Of a stretch of 7,146 bases of DNA, positions 1 to 6,141 are shown one piece after another. The stretch spans positions 1-7,146 of the forward strand of contig JABHNP010000018.1 in assembly GCA_018694455.1 (NCBI GenBank), written 5' to 3'. Source of the DNA: Planctomycetaceae bacterium (GTDB lineage Bacteria > Planctomycetota > Planctomycetia > Pirellulales > UBA1268). Below the pieces are notes generated by a model. That model saw only the letters and a list, made by a program, of their open reading frames with translations, was not told the DNA's origin and ran no database searches. The position numbers were made by a program, and so were the translations under genes. Position 1 is the first letter of the stretch. Every line of letters begins with the position of its first letter.

Positions 1-648
1 AGGGCCCTCTGGCATCCAGTGAGGTCGATCAGTACCAACAACATTAGATTTTGTGAGTCCGAGTGGGATGACATGAATTGGTTTTGAGCTTACATCGATG
101 TGGCGAGCAAGATCATCAGCAACAAATTGAGAGTCAGTGACAATGGTATGCGATCGATTCACAAGCTTTTGAACGTGGTCAAGATGACGTCGAATTCTTT
201 CTGGATGGTGACTTGAATCAATTGTGTGGAGAAAGTTTAGGTCGTGGACGGTGAGGATAACGGGCACACGGTTATCGAATGGGAGATATTTGGATGTTTG
301 GTGTGTGACATGCCAGAGTGCAGGTCGATGCGCGGTATGAAAGTGACGGGCGATGGGCCGTATCCACCGCTGAAAGCATTCTTTATGCCAGGGATGAACT
401 CGAATGCTGCTGTAACGAGTCGTGGTTACATTTTTAAAATAATGCTCACTGTTGTCTGGTATGAAAAAGATAGGTTCAAAAAAATTATCAGAACGAGCAA
501 GGAGTTCACGTGCTAGATAAAGAGAGAAGCGGCCGAGACCACAGTTAATATGACGTAGCTTTTCAAGATCGATAACAACCCGAGGCAATGAGCTGGTTGG
601 CTTCGATGGTTGGCGGGTTACTGTGTCGGTGGACCGTGTCGAATTCAT
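1..648 (-). CDS. GT4-type glycosyltransferase, N-terminal part (runs off left edge)
   Basis: The frame is open from an ATG at 648 down to base 1, giving 216 codons with no stop, so the C-terminal half lies outside the window. It reads as the N-terminal Rossmann domain of a GT-B fold glycosyltransferase (GT4-like, retaining, nucleotide-sugar dependent). Residues 24-30 (VVIDLEK) form the first strand, 35-41 (NCGLGRF) are the glycine-rich acceptor loop, 132-140 (LTVHDLNFL) carry the usual HDL, 170-180 (VTDSQFVADDL) and 191-197 (IHVIPLG) lead to the domain junction. The donor-site ExxxGxxxP motif would lie past the edge. No membrane segment is visible; it is probably a cytosolic or peripheral enzyme of polysaccharide or glycolipid synthesis, with sugar unknown. 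The first 22 residues are Ser/Thr/Pro-rich and look disordered. The frame upstream of 648 meets a TGA after 17 further codons with no ATG, GTG or TTG between, so 648 is the only reasonable start. No good ribosome binding site precedes it. It is divergent from sucC. Confidence 0.85.
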   Translation of the reverse strand, partial: MNSTRSTDTVTRQPSKPTSSLPRVVIDLEKLRHINCGLGRFSLYLARELLARSDNFFEPIFFIPDNSEHYFKNVTTTRYSSIRVHPWHKECFQRWIRPIARHFHTAHRPALWHVTHQTSKYLPFDNRVPVILTVHDLNFLHTIDSSHHPERIRRHLDHVQKLVNRSHTIVTDSQFVADDLARHIDVSSKPIHVIPLGLTKSNVVGTDRPHWMPEGP

Positions 649-892
649 AAAGAAGCCATCAAGTGCTGAGAATTCTTGCCAAGTGGGACTATTCCAGTTT
701 TTTCATTTATGTGAAAGGCGGATTTTCGTTACGTGTGAAATTTTCAAATAGATACTGTTTCCTGCAAGAAACTGCCAGCGGTTGGAACAGAATGCCTTCC
801 GTGCCATATTGTGTTGAAATCAAATAATGTTCCTGCTGGAGCATTTTTTGATTCTATTTTAATCTTCAACTCCATCATCAGAAAAAGTAGTC
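649..892. other. Divergent intergenic region between glycosyltransferase and sucC
   Basis: This 244-base spacer must hold the promoters of both flanking genes. It is AT-rich towards sucC. Visible details are an 11-base palindrome TGAAATTTTCA at 736-746, a repeated GTGAAA at 711-716 and 735-740 (24 bases apart), and a weak sigma70-like pair facing sucC. No open reading frame of note and no hairpin with a T-tract were seen. Confidence 0.6.
782..810 (+). promoter_or_regulatory. Weak candidate sigma70-type promoter for sucCD
   Basis: TTGGAA at 782-787 and CATATT at 805-810 are separated by exactly 17 bases, each matching four of six consensus positions. This would place the transcript start near 817 and leave a leader of about 75 bases before the sucC ATG. 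Such matches arise by chance in AT-rich DNA, and planctomycete-like promoters are poorly defined, so this is only a candidate. Confidence 0.25.
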
Positions 893-2077
893 ATGAAAAT
901 CCATGAGTTTCAAGCAAAAGAATTGCTGCGGGCTGCCGACGTGCCGGTTTTGGATGGAAAGATTGCACGCACACCGGAGGAGGCCTCTCTCGCATTCCAA
1001 TCACTGGGGACTCCCGTATGTGCGGTTAAAGCTCAAATCCATGCAGGTGGCCGTGGAAAGGGAAGCGTGAAAGGTTCTCAGCAACGCGGTGTAGAACTTG
1101 CAAAGTCGGCAGATGAAGCGGCTCGAATAGCTCACGGTCTGTTAGACAAAACCCTTGTGACGATTCAAACTGGACCAGAGGGACAGGTTGTCCGGCAGGT
1201 ATTTATTGAGAGTGGTTGTGATATCAAGCAAGAGCTCTACTGCGCTATTCTTGTTGATCGAGCTGCGGGATCACCAGTGCTTATTGCGAGTACTGCAGGT
1301 GGAATGGACATTGAAGAAGTTGCTGCAAAAACTCCAGAGTTAATTTTATCCGAACCCTTTGACCCAGATCGCGGACTGGGTGCCTATCAGGCCCGCCTTA
1401 TGGCATCAAAACTCGGCTTGCCAACAGCCAGCTGGAGACACGCGGTGCAATTTTTCCAAGCGATTTGTAAAGCATTTGTGTCTCTTGATGCAGCGTTATT
1501 AGAAATCAATCCGTTTGTTCTTACTGGTGATGGAACTCTGGTTGCCCTTGATGCAAAAATGACATTTGACGATAACGCAATGTTCCGTCACAAAAGTATT
1601 TTGTCGCTTCGTGACGAATCTGAAGAAGAACCAGCTGAAATCAGAGCTGCTGCGGCAGGTCTATCGTATGTGAAATTGAATGGAGAAATAGGTTGTCTTG
1701 TGAATGGGGCTGGTCTTGCCATGAGCACGATGGATCTTGTGAAGTTTCATGGTGGCGAACCAGCAAACTTTCTAGATGTTGGCGGCGGTGCGAATGTGGA
1801 GCAGGTCACCGAAGCATTTCGGATCATTCTCTCAGACAGCAATGTGAAGGCAATATTAGTAAATATTTTCGGTGGTATTATGCGATGTACAACGATCGCA
1901 AATGCTCTTATAGAAGCATCAAAAACGGTGGGCTTTACCGTGCCGCTTGTCGTCCGATTGGAGGGCACTGAGGTGGAGGATGGGAAGAAAATTCTGGCCT
2001 CAAGTGACACTTCGATCATTACGGCAGATGGGCTCACTGATGCTGCTCAAAAGGTTGTTGAATCGATAAAAGCGTAA
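893..2077 (+). CDS. sucC: Succinyl-CoA synthetase (ADP/GDP-forming), beta subunit
   Basis: The 394-residue protein is close to the usual bacterial SucC length (about 385-400). With SucD it interconverts succinyl-CoA, phosphate and NDP with succinate, CoA and NTP in the TCA cycle, in the cytosol. The N-terminal ATP-grasp domain shows KAQIHAGGRGKG at 46-57 (nucleotide loop) and LLEINPFVLTGDGTLVALDA at 202-221, which carries the E, N and D that bind nucleotide-Mg. The C-terminal ligase domain shows GCLVNGAGLAMSTMD at 267-281, a GGGAN turn at 297-301 and NIFGGI at 324-329, typical of the CoA-ligase fold. The start fits the conserved family N-terminus MKIHEFQAKELL; only a weak purine stretch (GAAAAAG) lies upstream. 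It is first in a two-gene operon with sucD. All expected motifs are intact. Nucleotide preference (ADP or GDP) cannot be settled by eye. Confidence 0.98.
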   Translation: MKIHEFQAKELLRAADVPVLDGKIARTPEEASLAFQSLGTPVCAVKAQIHAGGRGKGSVKGSQQRGVELAKSADEAARIAHGLLDKTLVTIQTGPEGQVVRQVFIESGCDIKQELYCAILVDRAAGSPVLIASTAGGMDIEEVAAKTPELILSEPFDPDRGLGAYQARLMASKLGLPTASWRHAVQFFQAICKAFVSLDAALLEINPFVLTGDGTLVALDAKMTFDDNAMFRHKSILSLRDESEEEPAEIRAAAAGLSYVKLNGEIGCLVNGAGLAMSTMDLVKFHGGEPANFLDVGGGANVEQVTEAFRIILSDSNVKAILVNIFGGIMRCTTIANALIEASKTVGFTVPLVVRLEGTEVEDGKKILASSDTSIITADGLTDAAQKVVESIKA

Positions 2078-2127
2078 GCACTGTTTTCTTGTATCCACGG
2101 TTCCTCTTTTAGATATAGCGAAGTTTC

Positions 2128-3006
2128 ATGAGCATTCTTGTCGATCGCAATACACGTGTTATTTGTCAAGGTATAACTGGAAAAGTTGGTGAATTTCATA
2201 CGCGAGGATGCCTCGAGTATGGAACAAGAATGGTGGGAGGTGTGACTCCTGGCAAGGGAGGAGAGAAAATTGCTGACCTTCCAGTATTCGATACTGTAGC
2301 TGAAGCCCGTGACGCCACGGGTGCTAACGCAACAATGATATTTGTGCCACCACCATTTGCGGCAGATGCCATTCTGGAAGCCGTGGCAGCAGAAGTCGAT
2401 CTTGTGATAGCGATTACAGAAGGCATACCTGTACTTGATATGGCACGAGTTTTACCGGTAGTTGAGAATTCTAAAAGTGTATTAGTCGGCCCGAACTGTC
2501 CTGGGGTTATTACACCGGGACAATGTAAAATTGGCATCATGCCGGGCTATATCCATACCCCTGGAAGCATTGGTGTGATGAGTCGTTCCGGCACGCTGAC
2601 ATATGAGGCGGTTTGGCAATTAACTCAACTGGGTCACGGACAGAGTACATGTGTTGGCCTTGGAGGTGATCCGCTCGTTGGGTCGAGTTTTATTGACATC
2701 CTGGCACTCTTTGAAAAAGATCCTGAGACGCAGGCAATTTTGATGATGGGTGAAATAGGTGGCTCCGCAGAGGAAGAAGCGGCAGCGTATGTAAAGGAAC
2801 ATGTCACAAAGCCAGTGGCGGCCTTTATAGCTGGCCGTACCGCCCCACCTGGAAAACGCATGGGACATGCTGGGGCAATTATTTCTGGTGGCAAGGGAAC
2901 AGCGGAAGCAAAGTTAGAAGCGCTTCGCGATGCAGGTATTGAGATCGCAGAAACTCCGGCAGATATGGGCGCTGCAATGGTACGAGCAATTCAACAGAAA
3001 AACTAA
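2128..3006 (+). CDS. sucD: Succinyl-CoA synthetase, alpha subunit
   Basis: The 292-residue protein matches the normal SucD size (about 290). It binds CoA and carries the histidine that is transiently phosphorylated in the succinyl-CoA synthetase reaction. Visible motifs in order: GITGKVGEFH at 15-24 and TPGKGG at 40-45 in the CoA-binding Rossmann domain, GPNCPG at 121-126, MSRSGTLTYE at 151-160, GGDP at 179-182, GEIGG at 208-212 with the glutamate that stabilises phosphohistidine, and GHAGAI at 246-251 with the catalytic His247. It starts 50 bases after sucC and is on the same strand, so co-transcription is very likely. The spacer has no strong Shine-Dalgarno sequence (only a GCGAAG stretch about 5 bases before the ATG). 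Nothing is truncated or missing. Confidence 0.98.
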   Translation: MSILVDRNTRVICQGITGKVGEFHTRGCLEYGTRMVGGVTPGKGGEKIADLPVFDTVAEARDATGANATMIFVPPPFAADAILEAVAAEVDLVIAITEGIPVLDMARVLPVVENSKSVLVGPNCPGVITPGQCKIGIMPGYIHTPGSIGVMSRSGTLTYEAVWQLTQLGHGQSTCVGLGGDPLVGSSFIDILALFEKDPETQAILMMGEIGGSAEEEAAAYVKEHVTKPVAAFIAGRTAPPGKRMGHAGAIISGGKGTAEAKLEALRDAGIEIAETPADMGAAMVRAIQQKN

Positions 3007-3095
3007 TTTGAAAGCCACCAGGCGACATTTACGATGGAACGCAGTACATGAAACGCGCTGCTTCTGTATGATTTATTAAGCTGCGAAGCAAGATA
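3007..3095. other. Convergent spacer between sucD and cvpA-like gene
   Basis: The 89 bases separate the stop codons of two convergent operons, where a bidirectional terminator would be expected. The only dyad seen is TGCTTC at 3059-3064 with GAAGCA at 3085-3090, a 6-bp stem with a 20-base loop and no following T-run on either strand. No convincing intrinsic terminator is present, so factor-dependent termination or overlapping 3' ends are possible. Confidence 0.5.
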
Positions 3096-4034
3096 TTAAT
3101 CTGTTGGAGTCTTTGAATATTCGACGGTGTCTTCGGAAGTATCAGCTTGGTTTTCAGGTGGATAAAGACTTTCCCACGTTGACTGATTCACTCGCCATCG
3201 CCACCAATGATTTGTGTTGTACCGTTCCAATAAACCGACAAAGCGATTGAGGTCATTGTCGTCAGGAGGCGCAATGAGGGCGTTCGCTGTAAATTGACCA
3301 TCTTTTACAATGTCTAGATAAGCCTCAGCATTATCGTGTTGTTTATTGTCATTCAAATCAACGAAAGGCTCACTCCAGATATTTGGTGGAGCAGGTACAA
3401 AGGGAGGGGGGGTTGTACCAGCAGGCAGTTTCTTGAGTTCCGGAGGCATTGGCTGTTCAGGGTATTCAGGCACTTGATCCTCATCAAAACGTACGGCTTT
3501 CCATGTGTCACCAGAAAGTAGGGTGTCTCGCTTATCACCATCTGGTTCAATAATACGGGCAAAAGTTCGTAGCATTGGTTCACCAAAATCAAACCGCAGC
3601 TCAGAAGCCTGGAGCTGGTAACCTTCCGGAAGAGGCAGAAGGGATATGGCTACAAGGAAACCTCCTGCAGCAATAAAGCCCGCGACCCCACCGACAAATC
3701 CCCCACCAACTTTGTCAATGATTGACAGGAGTTCAATTGATTCATCGGGAACATATTTTTGAATGATGAGATGAATACCAAGAGCTGTTCCGGCGGCCAA
3801 AACAAGTAACGCAACTGGGAATGCATAAATCGGAGGTATATCGATTGTGATAAGTAATGCAGTGAGCGATGGAATAAAAGTTAGTGCCATAATAAATGAG
3901 ACGAGGGCCTGCATTCCGACGAGCACGGATCGAAATATTCCATGCAGAAATCCGTATGCAACAAGACCAAGAACAATAGCAATAGCAATCAGGCTAGCTA
4001 ATATTTGAAATATGTTTGCCAAAGGTAGTGTCAT
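3096..4034 (-). CDS. CvpA-family membrane protein with long C-terminal extension
   Basis: This 312-residue protein begins with about 133 hydrophobic residues forming four predicted membrane segments (roughly 8-29, 34-60, 68-92, 107-133). The fourth contains DKVGGGFVGGVAGFIAAGGF (107-126), resembling the D-x-x-x-G-x-x-x-G signature of CvpA/colicin V production proteins, inner-membrane proteins of unclear biochemical role linked to envelope integrity. Typical CvpA proteins are about 160-180 residues, so residues 140-312 are an extra soluble domain. It has a proline-rich linker (about 188-219) and an EF-hand-like loop DLNDNKQHDNAE (226-237) with D, N, N, D and E at positions 1, 3, 5, 9 and 12, followed by a Trp-rich patch NHWWRWRVNQSTW (275-287). 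It starts 41 bases after the GspE-like gene and is probably in the same transcript. A GAGA stretch upstream could serve as a weak ribosome site. Family assignment rests on topology and the glycine motif only. Confidence 0.75.
   Translation of the reverse strand: MTLPLANIFQILASLIAIAIVLGLVAYGFLHGIFRSVLVGMQALVSFIMALTFIPSLTALLITIDIPPIYAFPVALLVLAAGTALGIHLIIQKYVPDESIELLSIIDKVGGGFVGGVAGFIAAGGFLVAISLLPLPEGYQLQASELRFDFGEPMLRTFARIIEPDGDKRDTLLSGDTWKAVRFDEDQVPEYPEQPMPPELKKLPAGTTPPPFVPAPPNIWSEPFVDLNDNKQHDNAEAYLDIVKDGQFTANALIAPPDDNDLNRFVGLLERYNTNHWWRWRVNQSTWESLYPPENQADTSEDTVEYSKTPTD
3391..3422. repeat. Inverted repeat enclosing a G7/C7 run inside the cvpA-like gene
   Basis: GGTACAA (3394-3400) and TTGTACC (3413-3419) are perfect inverted arms around AGGGAGGGGGGG. 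After one A-A mismatch two more pairs extend the stem. The seven-G run (seven C on the coding strand) lies in the loop and encodes part of the Pro-rich linker (residues 208-211). Confidence 0.6.
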
Positions 4035-4075
4035 TCAATCATCTCATGCAATAAAAATTTAGGAAATTTGTATTT

Positions 4076-5716
4076 TTACTTTGCTACTCGCATTACTTCA
4101 TTGAGGCTTGTAATGCCAGCAAGTACTTTTTGAATACCGGACTGCTTCAGTGTTTTCATTCCAGATTTCCGCCCCGCTCTTCGAATGTCTTGAATCGATG
4201 GTCGCCCTACAAGGAGATCTCGAATACTATTATCAAAAGTAAGTAATTCATGAATCCCAGTACGCCCACGATATCCTGATTCGAGGCATGATGTGCATCC
4301 CACCTCTTTAAAAAGAGGAATAGTTTTACCTGCCGGCACACCAAGTTTTTGTAAAAAATCATCTGGAGGTGTGTAAGATTCTTTGCATCTTTTGCAGAGT
4401 ACTCTGACAAGACGTTGGGCTAGAACTGCTGAAAGAGATGACTGTATAAGGGTGGTATCAATTCCGATATCAAGGAGACGCGTAATTGTTGTAGCTGAGT
4501 CGTTAGCATGCAGAGTTGAAAAAACAAAATGGCCAGTGAGTGCGGCTTGCATAGCAATTTCAGCAGTTTCTTTGTCCCGAATCTCACCGATAAGAATAAC
4601 GTCCGGATCCTGTCGTAACGTAGAACGAAGAATATTTGCAAATGTGAGATCAGCAGCAACGTTCACAGCAGTTTGAGAAATATTTTCAAGTCGATACTCA
4701 ATTGGATCCTCAATAGTAACTATATTTTTTGAGAAGACATCAAGTTCACCTAATGCAGTGTAGAGCGTTGTTGTTTTTCCTGACCCGGTAGGGCCGCAGA
4801 CGAGCATCATGCCATGAGGTTGCTGAATAATCTGGCGCATCTTCTTGGTGACAGAGTCACTCATACCAATACCTTCGAGACCGTTTTTGACAATCTCTCC
4901 GTCAGAATCAAGCAACCTGAGCGCCATTTTCTCACCAAAGTTTGTTGGTCCGGAGGCTGCACGGATATCAAATTTATGACTATCGAAAAGAACTGCAAAT
5001 GTTCCATCCTGTGGTCGTCGTCGCTCAGCAATATCCATATCTGAGAGAACTTTGAGTGCAGAAATCGAGGACTTCCCATCCGCTGCCCAGAGTGTTGTCA
5101 TGTTTTGCATGACACCATCAATTCGGCAGCGTACTACAATCTCTTCACCACTTTTCGGCTCGAAGTGTAAATCAGTGGCACCATTCTTAATCGCTTTTTC
5201 AAATAAGTCCTGCACGGTTCGTATCGCTTTCGAACTACTTCGATCCATTCCAGCGCCTTGACCATCAAGTGGTGATCCATCTTTTTTGAGAAGAACAACT
5301 GCACTTTTTTCTTTGCTGGAAGCAAGTTGTTGCATCGACTTGCTGAGCAAACCCTCCACATTCTCGATCCCTAAACTCTTAGTAATTTTGATAAGAATCT
5401 TTTTGAGAAAGGCAACACATAAGATTCGTTCTTGTGCGGGAGCTTTTTTATCTCTTGTGAAGGTATAGAAAAAAAGACCGGCAATAAAAACAATTGCAAA
5501 AATAGGAGTTGCGCCGAGCCCCCACATAAAAGTTGTCACAAAAAAGAAAGCACCAAATAAAACAGAACCTAATGGCCACGGAGAATCGCCAAAAATTAAT
5601 CGAGAGTCTGAAGCAATCCAAAGCGATGCAGATACCCACAAGACACTGAGTACGACCCAGAATCCACCTGTCCAGAGGATATGATTCAAACTGTTCGGGG
5701 AAATCCAAAAATCCAT
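4076..5716 (-). CDS. GspE/PilB-type secretion ATPase with N-terminal membrane segments
   Basis: This 546-residue protein has a complete type II secretion/type IV pilus assembly ATPase core from about residue 165. Motifs: GATDLHFEP at 179-187, RCRIDG at 196-201, AERRRPQDG at 230-238, Walker A GPTGSGKTT at 308-316, Asp box and Walker B LRQDPDVILIGEIRD at 367-381, His box GHFVFSTLHAND at 395-406, and a zinc-binding tetracysteine with CxxC at 441-444 and 474-477. These hexameric ATPases drive pseudopilus or pilus assembly at the inner membrane. The usual N-terminal GspE/MshE domain is not recognisable. Instead residues 12-35, 48-66 and 68-87 look like three membrane segments, followed by a basic linker. 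The core is intact and should be active. No gspF, gspG or other pilus genes are visible nearby; the next gene, 41 bases downstream, is the CvpA-like one. The ATG at 5716 starts directly before the membrane segments, with only a weak GAG-type ribosome site. GspE and PilB cannot be told apart by eye. Confidence 0.93.
   Translation of the reverse strand: MDFWISPNSLNHILWTGGFWVVLSVLWVSASLWIASDSRLIFGDSPWPLGSVLFGAFFFVTTFMWGLGATPIFAIVFIAGLFFYTFTRDKKAPAQERILCVAFLKKILIKITKSLGIENVEGLLSKSMQQLASSKEKSAVVLLKKDGSPLDGQGAGMDRSSSKAIRTVQDLFEKAIKNGATDLHFEPKSGEEIVVRCRIDGVMQNMTTLWAADGKSSISALKVLSDMDIAERRRPQDGTFAVLFDSHKFDIRAASGPTNFGEKMALRLLDSDGEIVKNGLEGIGMSDSVTKKMRQIIQQPHGMMLVCGPTGSGKTTTLYTALGELDVFSKNIVTIEDPIEYRLENISQTAVNVAADLTFANILRSTLRQDPDVILIGEIRDKETAEIAMQAALTGHFVFSTLHANDSATTITRLLDIGIDTTLIQSSLSAVLAQRLVRVLCKRCKESYTPPDDFLQKLGVPAGKTIPLFKEVGCTSCLESGYRGRTGIHELLTFDNSIRDLLVGRPSIQDIRRAGRKSGMKTLKQSGIQKVLAGITSLNEVMRVAK
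4303..4318. repeat. Perfect 16-bp palindrome inside the GspE-like gene
   Basis: CCTCTTTAAAAAGAGG reads as seven-base arms around AA. It falls in codons for residues 467-471, just before the second zinc CxxC pair. It is not followed by a T-tract on the coding strand, so an internal terminator is unlikely; it may be chance. Confidence 0.5.
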
Positions 5717-5847
5717 TACGAGTTTCTCAGGGCAAGTTATGAAAAATCTTGACGATGGTTACTGAGGGCAATGACTGATCCGAAAAACGTCCTCATGGGG
5801 GTGTGGAGCAAAATAATTACTACACAGGCTTTTGGGTAAACAAATAG

Positions 5848-5871
5848 CAATTTTAAAAAAAGCAAAAATTG
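5848..5871. repeat. AT-rich inverted repeat upstream of the gspE-like gene
   Basis: CAATTTT (5848-5854) and AAAATTG (5865-5871) are perfect seven-base arms around a ten-base A-rich spacer. The stem has only one G-C pair, so it would be weak as RNA structure. On the minus strand the loop carries a T7 run. Confidence 0.5.
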
Positions 5872-5913
5872 TTCCCTAATTACATAATAGATTCGGCATC
5901 GGGCTAACACAAC

Positions 5914-5929
5914 CTACAGGAAATTGTAG
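5914..5929. repeat. Short hairpin with GAAA tetraloop on the plus strand
   Basis: CTACAG and TTGTAG form five Watson-Crick pairs plus a closing G-T wobble around GAAA, a GNRA-type loop when read as plus-strand RNA. It is the first of three compact dyads spaced about 41-44 bases centre to centre. Confidence 0.5.
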
Positions 5930-5955
5930 TTATCGCAGATAGTACATGTCTCCTG

Positions 5956-5969
5956 CGGCAAGTTTGCCG
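5956..5969. repeat. Compact GC-containing palindrome
   Basis: CGGCAAGTTTGCCG has six-base perfect arms around GT, or a five-bp stem with an AGTT loop. No T-tract follows on either strand, so it fits a protein-binding site or small RNA stem better than an intrinsic terminator. Confidence 0.5.
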
Positions 5970-5998
5970 ACTATTGTTCTCTTGGGCTGGCAATCCTG

Positions 5999-6014
5999 CT
6001 CATCAATAGATGAG
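5999..6014. repeat. Six-bp perfect stem with AATA loop
   Basis: CTCATC and GATGAG pair perfectly around AATA. On the plus strand it is followed by an A-rich run; on the minus strand, the direction of rsmG transcription, it is followed by CAGGATTGCC, so it lacks the U-tract of an intrinsic terminator. It lies about 128 bases beyond the rsmG stop. Confidence 0.5.
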
Positions 6015-6141
6015 AACATAAAAATTTATGCGCTTGTACATTAGGATAGACAATACCAAATGAAAGAGACACTTTGAAAATGTCATGTGATTCTAGAGCC
6101 TTTGAATGATAAAAGTCGGAAAGATGTTTGTCACCTTGTCC

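Larger units (their letters stand above)
5717..6141. other. 425-base gap between gspE-like gene and rsmG, no clear gene
   Basis: This stretch must contain the 3' end of the S41-rsmG transcript and the promoter of the GspE-like gene, both on the minus strand. I see no ORF with recognisable product. The longest small frames are 32 codons (5946-6044, plus) and 27 codons (6003-6086, minus). It is AT-rich and contains four short inverted repeats between 5848 and 6014, none followed by a clean T-run on the minus strand. No promoter stands out. Confidence 0.6.

Noticed and set aside
244..516. 90-codon plus-strand open frame
   Set aside because: Lies antisense inside the glycosyltransferase frame, which has clear family motifs; the translated product resembles nothing recognisable.
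711..746. Repeated GTGAAA and palindrome TGAAATTTTCA as an operator
   Set aside because: Too short and AT-rich to distinguish from chance; no known regulator site recognised.
1693..2037. Open frames overlapping the sucC C-terminal region on both strands
   Set aside because: Shadows of sucC, whose motifs run uninterrupted through this stretch.
2196..2894. Three minus-strand frames inside sucD
   Set aside because: Antisense shadows with low-complexity translations; sucD is intact and conserved here.
3059..3090. Possible bidirectional terminator between sucD and the cvpA-like gene
   Set aside because: Only a six-bp stem with a 20-base loop and no T-run on either side.
4207..5708. Several frames of 60-97 codons within the gspE-like gene
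   Set aside because: They overlap the intact ATPase coding sequence and show no motifs of their own.
6003..6086. 27-codon hydrophobic minus-strand frame in the gap
   Set aside because: No ribosome site, overlaps another equally weak small frame on the other strand, and AT-rich sequence gives hydrophobic frames by chance.
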